Below, piece after piece: positions 26,941 through 38,109 of a stretch of 64,000 nt of DNA. The DNA comes from an uncultured Alphaproteobacteria bacterium (lineage in GTDB: Bacteria; Pseudomonadota; Alphaproteobacteria; MPNO01; UBA2964): NCBI GenBank assembly GCA_943787225.1, contig CALSLP010000001.1, positions 496,001 through 560,000 of the forward strand, given 5' to 3'. A program made the position numbers and the translations under genes. The notes beneath the pieces are model-generated. The model saw only the letters and a program-made list of their open reading frames with translations. It had not been told where the DNA came from and ran no database searches. Numbering within the stretch: the stretch's first letter is position 1; each line of letters begins with the position of its first letter.

Positions 26941-27813
26941 TTAATCGATCAGACCAATTTTCTTTGCCGTTTCTTTGATCGGCGCATAGTCAGAGTTGGT
27001 GGCAGCGATAAAGCCCGCCCGTGGGAACGATTTCAAAAGATCAGGGTCGTTCATCGTCAGAAGCGAGTTCTGAACCTTCTTGCCGAAACCTTTACCAAAC
27101 TGCTTGTTTACGTCACCGCGGATCGTCCACTGATAGTCAGGATAAGGCGGGGTTTTCCAGATAAGGCTGACCTTACTGGTATCGACCTTGCCGCTTTTTA
27201 CTTCACGGTTCCAGACCTTGTAGTTTACTGCGCCAACTTCATAGGCACCGCTTTGCACAAGAGCGATTGTGCGAGAGTGATTGCCACTGAACCCGACCTT
27301 CTTGAATACCTTATTCGGAAGCTTGCCGAAGGCAGAGCGAATATGGAATTCCGGCATCAAACGTCCAGAGGTTGAACCCTTGGACCCAAACGTAAATGTC
27401 CGGCCAGCAATCCCCTTGGGAAATGCTTTGGACGGTTTCAGACCAGTGCTCTTATGAGCAATAAAGAAAGTCTCAAAAAACGGATCTTTCTTACCCTGGG
27501 CAATAGCGCGTGAGCCCTTGACGAGTTCCCGGGCGCGGACACCAGACAAGCCACCAAACCAGGCAAGCTGCACCTGATTATTACGGAACGCGGTGACCGC
27601 TGCCGCATAGGATTTAACCGGCACATATTTGACCGTCACACCCAGTGACTTGGTCAAATATTTTGCGACCTTGCCGAACCGCTTGCGCAGCTGGGTCTCA
27701 TCCTGATCCGGAATAGCTGTAAAAACGAAATCTGCAGCCACTACCGGGGTTGCAACCGGTGCCTGCATCAACGCAAACACGCCCGCCGCTGCGAGCACTG
27801 AACGAACCATCAT
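26941..27813 (-). CDS. PhnD-family substrate-binding protein, putative selenate/oxyanion transporter
   Basis: The protein is about 290 residues from the ATG at 27813, chosen because GAGGGAGATG lies just upstream and a clear signal peptide follows (VRSVLAAAGVFALMQAP, cleaved after VVAA). The mature part has PhnD features: FTAIPDQDETQLRKRF, YAAAVTAFRNNQVQLAWFGG, TFTFGSKGSTSGRLMP and AVNYKVW. A branch of this family is annotated as putative selenate-binding because it travels with SelD and SenB genes, which is the arrangement here; I recall that assignment rather than derive it. PhnD relatives bind phosphonates, phosphite or arsenic oxyanions, so another oxyanion is possible. Its upstream 200 bp should hold the operon promoter. 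Confidence 0.75.
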   Translation of the reverse strand: MMVRSVLAAAGVFALMQAPVATPVVAADFVFTAIPDQDETQLRKRFGKVAKYLTKSLGVTVKYVPVKSYAAAVTAFRNNQVQLAWFGGLSGVRARELVKGSRAIAQGKKDPFFETFFIAHKSTGLKPSKAFPKGIAGRTFTFGSKGSTSGRLMPEFHIRSAFGKLPNKVFKKVGFSGNHSRTIALVQSGAYEVGAVNYKVWNREVKSGKVDTSKVSLIWKTPPYPDYQWTIRGDVNKQFGKGFGKKVQNSLLTMNDPDLLKSFPRAGFIAATNSDYAPIKETAKKIGLID

Positions 27814-28019
27814 CTTGGCATCTCCCTCATCAAACGTACGACACACACCTTGCCGTGATTTCGCCCGAGGGTCCAGAGGCATGACGTTCACAATGTGCCT
27901 AAGCAGCAGATTTTTGTTGAAAAGGAGGTGAGGAGCACAGCACGAGGGGTTGGAGGGTGGTATTGGGAAATTAATTGAGTGCGCCGGGAGAAGTCATTGA
28001 ACGGCGAACATTCGGCAAT

Positions 28020-28871
28020 CTATCGTGGGCGGGAAAGCGAAACGATCAGCTTTTCGTTACTCCCGGCAATAACCGTGCTCTGCTTGGCGATCGCTTCATT
28101 TATGCATCTGATGACTTTCGCGTTCCGGGTCGGAATCAACCTTTCCTCGCCTTTAGCGTAGCCGGGAGAAACAGCTAACTTTGGTGAGATCGGAAGCCAA
28201 ATCTCAACTGTTGGATCTGAAATGTGGGCGTGCCCCGGGGACGCTAATTTTGCCACAGGATAGCTACCAAGAATAAAGTTCTTATTTGGAGCTTCTATTT
28301 TCAGAATCGCGCCCCCCTTATCGGCCAACGCTTTCGTCACCTCACCACTTCCCAAACCAACAGCCCCCACTTTCGCGTTATGCTTTAGACGAGATATTGC
28401 CACTGGGTCTTTGAGTTCTTCGCGTTCCGCACCTGTTAACAATCGAGATTTATGCTCGAATTCACCAATCGACCTTTGGAGCGTTTCATCAAATTCCACC
28501 AATGCCTTGGTGCTCTCGAAACAATCAGGAGTCCGCTTCCACTGAACATAAAAGAACAAATCCCAAATATCTCTTTCTTCTTTCGACAATTCTGGGGCTC
28601 GCCCATTGGCCGCTGCCTCCTCGATTTTTCGGATAACACTGTCTGCTGCGCCTTCAACCTTCGATAGGCGTATCTCTAGTTCCGGATGTTTGTCACCAGA
28701 CTTCCTCTTTATCGAATAGAGGTGCTTCTCAACGAACAGGTTCGCTGGGTTGCCCGGATTCACACCATCTTCCGAACGGCGTTTGTCAAATGAGTAAAGT
28801 TGCCCATTAGGGTTGGCGAACCGACGCTGAAGCATTTGCGGAATAAAATGGTGTCTTTTGGGATAGCTCAT
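28020..28871 (-). CDS. DUF4238 domain protein
   Basis: The protein is about 283 residues from the ATG at 28871 (MSYPKRHHFIPQMLQRRF). The HHFIPQ opening followed by FSFDKR-like text is the mark of DUF4238, a family of unknown biochemical function found sporadically in bacteria, often in accessory regions. The rest is soluble, with a charged helical middle and a strand-rich C-terminus. No signal peptide or membrane helix is seen. It lies alone between the transporter operon and another accessory gene, on DNA that looks more AT-rich than its neighbours, which suggests horizontal origin. Confidence 0.72.
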   Translation of the reverse strand: MSYPKRHHFIPQMLQRRFANPNGQLYSFDKRRSEDGVNPGNPANLFVEKHLYSIKRKSGDKHPELEIRLSKVEGAADSVIRKIEEAAANGRAPELSKEERDIWDLFFYVQWKRTPDCFESTKALVEFDETLQRSIGEFEHKSRLLTGAEREELKDPVAISRLKHNAKVGAVGLGSGEVTKALADKGGAILKIEAPNKNFILGSYPVAKLASPGHAHISDPTVEIWLPISPKLAVSPGYAKGEERLIPTRNAKVIRCINEAIAKQSTVIAGSNEKLIVSLSRPR

Positions 28872-29011
28872 TATTGAACAAATACATCCCCAAATTTTTA
28901 AGTTCTGAACCATGACTGCTAAATGCAGTATAGAACACCGCAGTGGGGTAAAACCTCACAGTGTCGGCAATATAACCATGCTAAATGGTGGTATTCCAGG
29001 TGCGGGCTCAT

Positions 29012-30475
29012 TTACTTGCTACTTTCATCACCAGAAATACTTAGCACCATCGTGCCTGACGACCAGACGTGATGTTCTGGTATAAGAGAAAACTGATTAC
29101 CCGATGAATCGAAATAAAACTGCGCCAGACCAGTTAGCCAATTGTGATCAAGAGGAATTCGTGCGTTCGGGTTGTGAAAAATTTGAAGTTCGTCAGTCCA
29201 GCCTTCCTCATAACTTGAGTCTGAAACATCCTCAGAAAACGGGATTCCGCTCGTCGCATTAGGGTCTGGATTAAAGCGATATCCAAAACGAAGGTAGTTG
29301 TGCCGTGGGGCCGCAAAGCCCGCCACAACGCCGATTCTATCAAACTTGGCAATAGTACCTGCGTTCGAAAAGAGAATCGCAGAAATATTTTCTGCCTCGG
29401 GTAGATCAAAAAATCCCGAAGGCACCTGTTTTTCACCGTATTTATGGATCGAGTTCTCCACGGCCGAAGACCTGAGTTCTCCCTCAACCATTTCCCATTC
29501 GACTCGATGCCCGTAAAGATAGGGCCAGAGCGCCGACTGAGTATAAGTCATCGAACCCAACTGTTGTTTTTCTGCCTGCTTGTGGAAATCGGCAACGGCA
29601 ATGACAAATGGCTTGTCTTTGGTTTCTTCTTTCTCCCAATAGTGTCTGCCTTCACTATCAACCTTATTGAGTTTGTTGGTGAGAGGCGTGCCAAATTTCA
29701 TGGGCATGTAATCCGCCAAGAACTCTTGCATTTCCTCCTGCGTCCTTGGTTCCGGGTGGCTGGCAAGTGCACCAGATTGTGAGGGTGCTACCGTCGTTGC
29801 TTCAACAGCAAACTCGATACCGGGTGCAGCGCAGATAAAATCTGGGGCTTCGAGTTGCGTTATATCAAACCCCAACTCTCTAAAGGATGCCCAGAGATAT
29901 AGTTCCCATAGGCGTTGATCGAACTGATGAAATTGGAATTCTTCCACGAAATGGGGGTCTGCTGGAGCGAGCCACGGTCCGATCTCACCAACTACTGCTC
30001 TGGCGGGAGCCCTTCCAGGCCTTTCGTATAATTCTCGAAAGTATGGGTGCAATTTCTCTAGATCGGTTCCTTCAGGAACGCTGAGAACATCTGTAGGTGC
30101 GTTTGGTTCGTCTCCCTGAAACCCGAGAACATCAATATCGTCATTTCGCAGCGTGGCTGCAATTGCGAGACGTAGCCCTACAGTGGCATAAGCTTCGCTT
30201 CTAAGGCTAACTTGAGGTTTTACGCAGCGAAATTTATTTACCCGATCTCGCGCCAGAATTTGCCAGCCGTAATCATTGTCAACAGTATCCTTGAATACAA
30301 AACCAATGAGTTTTTCATCTTCGTCTGCCCACCACGATAGCTCTTCGGCCATTACCCGCGCGAGTGAAAGTCTAGTACCAAGCGTATAGAGATTAAATCT
30401 CGCGAACGAAATCTCATCGGACAATTCTAAATCACGGTTTCTTTGTGCTTTTTTTCGTTTTGCCGCCGCCCCCAT
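29012..30475 (-). CDS. uncharacterised protein with PD-(D/E)XK-like segment
   Basis: I do not recognise this 487-residue protein as a named family. It starts with a short basic tail (MGAAAKRKKAQRNR), has no signal peptide or membrane helix and is rich in aromatic and acidic residues. The stretch LWELYLWASFRELGF, then APDFICAAPGIEFAVEATTV, resembles the core of restriction-endonuclease-fold proteins: a helix, then PD, then a strand with E-x-T in place of E-x-K. Such folds occur in nucleases of defence and mobile elements, but activity here is unproven. It is 140 bp upstream of the DUF4238 gene on the same strand and may form a two-gene unit with it. Confidence 0.55.
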   Translation of the reverse strand: MGAAAKRKKAQRNRDLELSDEISFARFNLYTLGTRLSLARVMAEELSWWADEDEKLIGFVFKDTVDNDYGWQILARDRVNKFRCVKPQVSLRSEAYATVGLRLAIAATLRNDDIDVLGFQGDEPNAPTDVLSVPEGTDLEKLHPYFRELYERPGRAPARAVVGEIGPWLAPADPHFVEEFQFHQFDQRLWELYLWASFRELGFDITQLEAPDFICAAPGIEFAVEATTVAPSQSGALASHPEPRTQEEMQEFLADYMPMKFGTPLTNKLNKVDSEGRHYWEKEETKDKPFVIAVADFHKQAEKQQLGSMTYTQSALWPYLYGHRVEWEMVEGELRSSAVENSIHKYGEKQVPSGFFDLPEAENISAILFSNAGTIAKFDRIGVVAGFAAPRHNYLRFGYRFNPDPNATSGIPFSEDVSDSSYEEGWTDELQIFHNPNARIPLDHNWLTGLAQFYFDSSGNQFSLIPEHHVWSSGTMVLSISGDESSK

Positions 30476-30694
30476 TGAACCGCCCTACATTTTATCCGTT
30501 TTGTGGACTAATTATATCGACTCCGTTCACCATGCCGCGCGCACCACGACAATCGAATCTATCATTAAATGATAAAGTTTATTTACACGTATACCGTATA
30601 AAACAAAACACTAAAGCACGCATTGCCTTTGCTTTTTGGGCACTTCCCAATCTCACCTAAGATACGGGCTCTTCCAAAACTGCCCGCGCTCGAC

Positions 30695-30723
30695 AAATAA
30701 AAAGAGCATCCCTTAGGATACCC
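30695..30723 (-). terminator. rho-independent terminator downstream of tRNA-Ser
   Basis: On the minus strand GGGTATCC pairs with GGATGCTC (two G-U pairs) around a TAAG loop, followed by TTTTTATTT. It lies 9 bp after the CCA end of the tRNA and should end its transcript. The remaining stretch up to the accessory gene start at 30475 shows nothing else I can support. Confidence 0.65.
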
Positions 30724-30732
30724 GTTTGATAG

Positions 30733-30822
30733 TGGCGGAGAGTGAGGGATTCGAACCCTCGGTACCCCTAAAGGCACAACGGTTTTCGAGACCGCCCCGT
30801 TCGACCACTCCGGCAACTCTCC
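30733..30822 (-). tRNA. tRNA-Ser (anticodon CGA)
   Basis: A 90-nt tRNA with encoded CCA end. The acceptor stem pairs GGAGAGT with ACTCTCC, the T arm reads GGGTTCGAATCCC, and the long variable arm is typical of class II serine tRNAs. The anticodon loop CTCGAAA puts CGA at 30786-30788, reading UCG codons. It stands alone between the MetE-like gene and the accessory islet, so it could have served as an integration site, but I found no attachment repeat. Confidence 0.96.
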
Positions 30823-30916
30823 GCCGGCGGTTTTAAAGGAGGAGGGGCAGCGCGGTCAATCTTTCCCGTAAATGAATTTAACGCAGCCTATATAGAAGTA
30901 AGTTCACCGGGCAGAG

Positions 30917-32068
30917 TTAAACTCCGCCCCAGACATCCTCCGCGACCTCAACCAGACGCGCGAGTTTGGCTTTTTGTGCGTCTTCGGTCAGCGGGTTACC
31001 CATGATCGAGCTGGCAAAACCGCATTGCGGGCCAATCGCGAGATTATCCAGCGACGTAAACTTCGCGGCCTCATCAACACGACTCTTGAGCATCTCGGCA
31101 TCTTCCGTCATCGGTGATTTGGACGACATCACGCCAAGGACCACGACCTTGCCATCAGGCAGGAGACGCAAAGGCTCAAACGTGCCGGCGCGCGGCGTGT
31201 CATATTCCATGAAATAGCCATCGACATTGATCTGATTGAACAGCGCATCGGCAACCGGATCATATCCGCCTTCGGCCGCCCAGAACCCTTCGCGATTGCC
31301 GCGACAGGTATGCATGGTAAAGGTCACATCATCCGGCGCGGCATCGATCACCTGATTAATCCGTTTGGCATATTCGCCGAGCATTTCCTGCGGGCTCGAT
31401 CCCCAGCTTTTGAACACATCGTCATAATCGGAGTCGCACAGGAACGGCAATGTGACGTCATCAACTTGAATGTAACGTGCACCAGCTTCAACCAAGGCAC
31501 TAACCTCCTGGCGATAGGCCGCAATCAGATCTTCCCAGAAATGCTCCATGTCCTTGTAGTAACCACCGAGGATCGCGGGATCGCCACCGGCAAAGCAATG
31601 CACAACCGGCGGAGCAGGCATCGTCACCTTGGGCGTAATCGACGTCGTGGATTTGAGGAAGTTGAAGGCCTCAACAACCGGGCTTGGTTTCCAGGCAATC
31701 TTGCCGGTCACGGTCAAGACGGAGAAATCCTGTTGTTTGCCCTGTTCATTCTTCCAGGCGAATGGCGATGATGCGCCCTGACGCGTTGCCGAGAACCCGT
31801 CCCAGTTCATGATCATTTCCAGCCACCAACTACGGCGGCGGAATTCACCATCAGTCGCTGTTTTAAGACCGGCTTCTTCCTGAAGGGACACAACATGCTC
31901 TACGCATTCATTTTCGACCTGGCGCAAATCCAAATTATTGTGTGGGCCAAGATTGTCCTCGGCGGTCTGCGCGCCAAGGAACTGCTCACGCGCATCCAGT
32001 AATTTTTTGGGCCGCAGCAGGCTGCCTACATGGTCAGCGCGAAATGGTGGTTTTGTCCGTCCGGTCAA
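30917..32068 (-). CDS. MetE C-terminal-like methyltransferase (cobalamin-independent methionine synthase II family)
   Basis: The 383-residue protein is the short, single-barrel form of the MetE catalytic domain (COG0620 type). It opens with RADHVGSLLRPKKL and carries IQVDDVTLPF. The zinc ligands are His and Cys in TMHTCRGNREGF, Glu in YFMEYDTPRAG and Cys in IGPQCGF. True MetE has an extra N-terminal barrel of about 350 residues for folate binding, absent here, so the methyl donor is unknown. Relatives act on other thiols, or on homocysteine with other donors. The start is a TTG preceded by GGGAGAG. It lies 25 bp after a small periplasmic gene on the same strand. Confidence 0.85.
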   Translation of the reverse strand: MTGRTKPPFRADHVGSLLRPKKLLDAREQFLGAQTAEDNLGPHNNLDLRQVENECVEHVVSLQEEAGLKTATDGEFRRRSWWLEMIMNWDGFSATRQGASSPFAWKNEQGKQQDFSVLTVTGKIAWKPSPVVEAFNFLKSTTSITPKVTMPAPPVVHCFAGGDPAILGGYYKDMEHFWEDLIAAYRQEVSALVEAGARYIQVDDVTLPFLCDSDYDDVFKSWGSSPQEMLGEYAKRINQVIDAAPDDVTFTMHTCRGNREGFWAAEGGYDPVADALFNQINVDGYFMEYDTPRAGTFEPLRLLPDGKVVVLGVMSSKSPMTEDAEMLKSRVDEAAKFTSLDNLAIGPQCGFASSIMGNPLTEDAQKAKLARLVEVAEDVWGGV

Positions 32069-32093
32069 CTTACTCTCCCTGTTAAGTTTTTTA

Positions 32094-32426
32094 TTAGCTA
32101 ATAGGCGCCGCGCAGCGTTTCCAAATTTGCGCTTTGCCTTTGCCGATGGTCATCTGCATGGTTTCGTCATCATGTATAACCATTACGGCGTTTTTACCAG
32201 AATCAGATTCGCCTTTTGGGATCACATAGTCAAAACCGTGGCGATCATAGTTTCCGGTCATGTTTTTACCGCCCGGCGTCTTGATCTTTGGCCCCTCTAT
32301 AGATAGGTGTCGCCCCGATTTCGTGCACCAATCGCCGTCGATGGCATCCGCCTGCACCGGAAATGTAAGGAAAACACCTACCAGAACCGTTGGGAATAAA
32401 GCCGGGAATAGAGCCATTTTTGTCAT
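32094..32426 (-). CDS. small periplasmic protein, unknown function
   Basis: The protein is about 110 residues from the ATG at 32426, supported by AGGAGAG just upstream. A signal peptide (MTKMALFPALFPTVLVGVFL, cleaved near VQA) is followed by IDGDWCTKSGRHLSIEGP and a C-terminal WKRCAAP. The two Cys could form a disulphide. The strand-rich pattern resembles small periplasmic beta proteins, but I cannot name a family. It precedes the MetE-like gene by 25 bp on the same strand and is divergent from rplU. Confidence 0.6.
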   Translation of the reverse strand: MTKMALFPALFPTVLVGVFLTFPVQADAIDGDWCTKSGRHLSIEGPKIKTPGGKNMTGNYDRHGFDYVIPKGESDSGKNAVMVIHDDETMQMTIGKGKAQIWKRCAAPIS

Positions 32427-32576
32427 TGGAATACTCTCCTTTGTCTGTTGCAAAAAGTGTACTCTGCCGCCACGAAAGACCAAAGCGACATCTATATATG
32501 GCTGTGGTATGGGTCAGAACCTTTCAGGGGCATTTGGGGCCTTAAAAAATAAGGCGAATGAGGGTGTTCGAGACGC

Positions 32577-32604
32577 TTGACACGCGGGGCGTTCGGACTA
32601 TATT
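32577..32604 (+). promoter_or_regulatory. sigma-70-type promoter for rplU-rpmA
   Basis: TTGACA at 32577-32582 and TATATT at 32599-32604 are 16 bp apart, a near-consensus housekeeping promoter. Transcription would begin about 70 bp before the rplU start, leaving a leader of ribosomal-protein size. Confidence 0.6.
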
Positions 32605-32684
32605 TCGGCCTCCCTTAAACGGGCGAGGGTATTTCACAGTGGAATATCAATGACGCCCGTTGTTTTTTGCTGTGTTGGAGCATC

Positions 32685-33197
32685 ATGTACGCAGTCGTCA
32701 AAACCGGTGGTAAACAATACCGCGTTGCCAAAAACGATGTCATCATCGTTGAAAAGCTTGCCGCCGATGCGGGAAGCGCCTTAGAGCTCGACGAAGTTTT
32801 GATCCTCGATGACGGGAAAGAAACCGTTGTCGGCACGCCTCTGGTTGACGGCGCCCGGGTTACGGCGACGGTTCTCGATCAGACACGCGGCGATAAAATC
32901 ATCGTTTTCAAGAAAAAACGTCGTAAAGATTACAAGAGAAAGAAGGGTCACAGACAGGACTTAACCGTTCTGCGGATCACCGATATTCTCGCCAAAGGAC
33001 AAAAGGCAAGTGCAGCAAAGGCTGCTGCGCCCAAAGCCGAAGCAGCGCCGGAGCCTAAAGCCGAAGCGGTAGAGGCTGCACCAGCAGCGGAAGCAGCGGC
33101 GAAAAAAGCACCAGCCAAAAAGGCTGCAGCGAAGAAAGCGGCGAAAAAGGCCCCTGCCAAGAAGGCAGCGGCTAAAAAAGCGCCCGCAAAGAAATAG
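32685..33197 (+). CDS. rplU: 50S ribosomal protein L21 with Ala/Lys-rich tail
   Basis: The start is the ATG at 32685 ([18 protein letters not shown]). Residues 1 to about 103 are normal L21, a 23S rRNA-binding protein, with [16 protein letters not shown] before its usual end. A further 65 or so residues form a low-complexity tail, first Ala/Glu-rich and then repeats of the AAKKAPAKK type like histone H1. Such tails occur in some alphaproteobacterial L21 proteins, and their role is unclear. It is followed after 17 bp by rpmA. Confidence 0.95.
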   Translation: MYAVVKTGGKQYRVAKNDVIIVEKLAADAGSALELDEVLILDDGKETVVGTPLVDGARVTATVLDQTRGDKIIVFKKKRRKDYKRKKGHRQDLTVLRITDILAKGQKASAAKAAAPKAEAAPEPKAEAVEAAPAAEAAAKKAPAKKAAAKKAAKKAPAKKAAAKKAPAKK

Positions 33198-33214
33198 ACT
33201 CAGGAGACTGAATT

Positions 33215-33472
33215 ATGGCTCATAAAAAAGCAGGTGGTAGTTCCCGAAACGGTCGCGACACAGCAGGTCGGCGACTCGGTTTGAAAAAGTTTGGCGGCCA
33301 GGTCGTCATTCCGGGTAATATCATTCTTCGCCAGCGCGGCACAAAGTATCACCCCGGCGAAAATGTCGGAATTGGCCGGGATCACACGATCTTTGCTACT
33401 TCCGAAGGCCGGGTAACCTTTGCGCGCAAGGCACTTGGACGGGTTTATGTGTCGGTGGATCCGAGCGCCTAA
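33215..33472 (+). CDS. rpmA: 50S ribosomal protein L27
   Basis: The 85-residue protein starts [20 protein letters not shown], the canonical L27 N-terminus that reaches the peptidyl-transferase centre, and contains [20 protein letters not shown]. It is co-transcribed with rplU and followed by a strong terminator, so obgE downstream probably has its own promoter or relies on readthrough. Confidence 0.97.
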   Translation: MAHKKAGGSSRNGRDTAGRRLGLKKFGGQVVIPGNIILRQRGTKYHPGENVGIGRDHTIFATSEGRVTFARKALGRVYVSVDPSA

Positions 33473-33508
33473 CCGACCTTCCATAGGCTGCTTCGGCAGC
33501 AGGTTTTG

Positions 33509-35731
<2,223 letters not shown>

Positions 35732-35740
35732 AGAACAACG

Positions 35741-37039
35741 ATGAGCGATACCGCAAACGGCGAAACCAATTTTGAAAACAGTGCCGAGCTGCATAAGGCA
35801 ATGGTCGCGCTCGGTGTATCGGCCCGCGATGCGGTTCAGGAACTGTCGACCGTCCCAACCGAGTCCAAAAACAAAGCCCTGATCGAAGCCGCAGCAGCGA
35901 TCCGCAACGCCAGCGATACTTTGAAGACAGCCAATGCGAAAGACATGGCGGCCGCCGAAGAAAAGGGAATTTCCGGTGCCATGCTGGACCGGCTTCTGCT
36001 GGATGATTCACGGATCGAAGCCATGGCCAAGGGATTGGAAGACATTGCCGAGCTGGATGATCCCGTGGGCTCCATCATAGCCGATTGGGAGCGACCAAAC
36101 GGGCTGCAAATTCAACGGGTTCGCGTTCCTCTGGGCGTCATTGGGATTATCTATGAATCGCGCCCGAACGTGACAGCGGATGCTGGCGGGCTGTGTCTAA
36201 AATCCGGCAATGCCGCCATCTTACGCGGTGGTTCCGAAAGCTTTCATTCGTCTTCAGCCATACTGGATTGTCTGCAGCAAGGCTTGCGGATGGCCAATCT
36301 TCCCATTGGCGCTATCCAGCAGGTACCGACCCGCGACCGCGCCGGCGTCGGTGAAATGCTGACCATGTCTGAGTATATCGACATCATTGTGCCACGCGGC
36401 GGCAAGTCACTGATCGAACGCGTTCAGAAAGAAAGCCGGGTGCCGGTTATCGCCCATCTTGATGGCAATTGTCACATCTATATCGACAAGGCTGCCGACC
36501 CGGACATGGCAACGGCAGTTGTCCTCAACGCCAAGATGCGACGGCCGGGAATTTGTGGTGCAACCGAAAGCCTGGTCGTTGACCGCTCAGCAGCGCCACA
36601 GCTGCTACCGCCGATCATTGAGGCCCTGGCCAATGCCGGATGTGAAATTCGGGGTGATGAGGCGACGCAGGCCATGGACACACGCGTTCTGCCCGCCAGC
36701 GAAGAAGATTGGGACACCGAATATCTCGACGCTATTATTTCCGTAAAGCAAGTCGAGAGCGTCGATGAGGCGATCAATCACGTTAATCGCCATGGGTCGC
36801 ATCACACGGATTCAATCGTCACCGATGATGTTGCGGTTGCCACTCAATTTCTGGAAAGAATTGATTCCGCCATTGTCCTGCACAATGCCTCGACGCAATT
36901 CGCCGATGGGGGCGAGTTTGGCATGGGGGCCGAGATTGGTATTTCAACTGGACGTCTGCATGCCCGCGGGCCGGTCGGCGTTGAACAGCTCACCACCTAT
37001 AAATACGTGGTGCGTGGCGACGGGCAGGTTCGACCCTGA
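35741..37039 (+). CDS. proA: gamma-glutamyl phosphate reductase
   Basis: The 432-residue aldehyde-dehydrogenase-fold enzyme reduces glutamyl 5-phosphate to the semialdehyde with NADPH, the second step of proline synthesis. The catalytic Cys lies near residue 272 in [13 protein letters not shown]. Other family motifs are [30 protein letters not shown] and [12 protein letters not shown] near the C-terminus. Length is slightly above the E. coli form. It follows proB closely. Confidence 0.96.
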   Translation: MSDTANGETNFENSAELHKAMVALGVSARDAVQELSTVPTESKNKALIEAAAAIRNASDTLKTANAKDMAAAEEKGISGAMLDRLLLDDSRIEAMAKGLEDIAELDDPVGSIIADWERPNGLQIQRVRVPLGVIGIIYESRPNVTADAGGLCLKSGNAAILRGGSESFHSSSAILDCLQQGLRMANLPIGAIQQVPTRDRAGVGEMLTMSEYIDIIVPRGGKSLIERVQKESRVPVIAHLDGNCHIYIDKAADPDMATAVVLNAKMRRPGICGATESLVVDRSAAPQLLPPIIEALANAGCEIRGDEATQAMDTRVLPASEEDWDTEYLDAIISVKQVESVDEAINHVNRHGSHHTDSIVTDDVAVATQFLERIDSAIVLHNASTQFADGGEFGMGAEIGISTGRLHARGPVGVEQLTTYKYVVRGDGQVRP

Positions 37040-37080
37040 CACAGGTACCCGCAAACCTTAGAACCACCGCACGACCCGGT

Positions 37081-37674
37081 TTGAGCGGTAGCGGACAGCG
37101 CGTCGGCCTGCTCGGCGGATCGTTCAACCCGGCGCATGATGGGCATCTTCACATTTCCCGGGAGGCGCTGAAGCATATCGACCTCGATTGTGTTTGGTGG
37201 GTAGTGTCGCCACAGAACCCACTCAAAGCGTCAAAAGACATGGCGCCTTTCAAGGACCGACTGGCCCACGCGCAAAGTGTCGCACGCGATCCCCGCATAC
37301 GGGTCACTGACGTTGAAACCCGTCTTGATACGCGTTTCACGATCGACAGCATGCGCCGCATTCAAACGAGCTTTCCCGAAAAACAATTCGTCTGGATTAT
37401 GGGGGCTGACAACTTAATTCAGTTTCCACAATGGAAAGACTGGCAAAAGCTGTTTGCAACAGTTCCCATTGCAGTTTTTGACCGCGCGCCTTATTCTGTA
37501 CAGGCGTTGGCTGGAAAGGCAGCGCAAGTGTTTGCTAGAAGCAGGCTCACAACCCAACATGCGAGAAAACTGGCTGATTTTACGCCGCCCGCCTGGACCT
37601 TTTTCCGAACCCCGCTGCATCCCGCAACGGCAACTGAAATTCGGGCCAGCCGTACCACCTCCCCTTCTGATTAA
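37081..37674 (+). CDS. nadD: nicotinate-nucleotide adenylyltransferase
   Basis: The protein is about 197 residues and adenylates nicotinate mononucleotide in NAD synthesis. The nucleotidyltransferase motif GGSFNPAHDGHLHIS (HxGH) is near residue 12, and WIMGADNLIQFPQWKDW is the usual second motif. ATEIRASR near the end corresponds to the ISSTxIR motif. The listed start is a TTG without a convincing ribosome site; the frame is open upstream into proA but offers no ATG or GTG, so the true start is uncertain. The position between proA and rsfS is typical of alphaproteobacteria. Confidence 0.93.
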   Translation: MSGSGQRVGLLGGSFNPAHDGHLHISREALKHIDLDCVWWVVSPQNPLKASKDMAPFKDRLAHAQSVARDPRIRVTDVETRLDTRFTIDSMRRIQTSFPEKQFVWIMGADNLIQFPQWKDWQKLFATVPIAVFDRAPYSVQALAGKAAQVFARSRLTTQHARKLADFTPPAWTFFRTPLHPATATEIRASRTTSPSD

Positions 37675-37688
37675 CCCACGGTGATCCT

Positions 37689-38087
37689 TTGACCGACACG
37701 CTCGTTCAAGATTCTACGAAATCAAATTCCACAGACCCCGCCGCCGTCCTTACGCTCGTTCGCGAGATATTGGAGGACCATAAAGCGGAAGAAACAGTTG
37801 TCATCGACCTGCAAGGCAAGTCGACTATCGGCGACTACATGGTCATCGCAAGTGGTACCTCTTCTCGCCAAGTCGTCGCGCTGGCAGAACACATCGTGCA
37901 GTCTTTAAAAAAACGTGGACTCCCGACGGTCAAACCGGAAGGCATTCGTCAGGGCGACTGGGTTCTGGTTGATGCCGGTAACGTCATCGTGCATCTGTTT
38001 CGGCCGGAAGTTCGGGATTTTTACAATCTCGAAAAGATGTGGGAAGTCGACCTCACCGAGCCTGACGTAAACACTACAACGCACTGA
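37689..38087 (+). CDS. rsfS: ribosomal silencing factor RsfS
   Basis: The 132-residue protein has the RsfS (Iojap) fold: VIDLQGKSTIGDYMVIASGTSSRQV, then LPTVKPEGIRQGDWVLVDAGNVIVHLF and a C-terminal FYNLEKMWE. RsfS binds L14 on the 50S subunit and blocks subunit joining when nutrients are low. It starts with TTG, 14 bp after nadD, and is followed after 22 bp by rlmH, the usual neighbour. Confidence 0.95.
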   Translation: MTDTLVQDSTKSNSTDPAAVLTLVREILEDHKAEETVVIDLQGKSTIGDYMVIASGTSSRQVVALAEHIVQSLKKRGLPTVKPEGIRQGDWVLVDAGNVIVHLFRPEVRDFYNLEKMWEVDLTEPDVNTTTH

Positions 38088-38109
38088 TCAAGGCGGTCAG
38101 TCCAACGTC

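Noticed and set aside
30733..30822. Selenocysteine tRNA, suggested by the nearby SelD gene
   Set aside because: The anticodon is CGA and the acceptor and variable arms fit ordinary serine tRNA; a tRNA-Sec would have UCA.
32948..33160. Minus-strand Ala-rich open frame opposite the rplU tail
   Set aside because: It is the complement of the repetitive Ala/Lys tail of L21, with no start signal or family resemblance.
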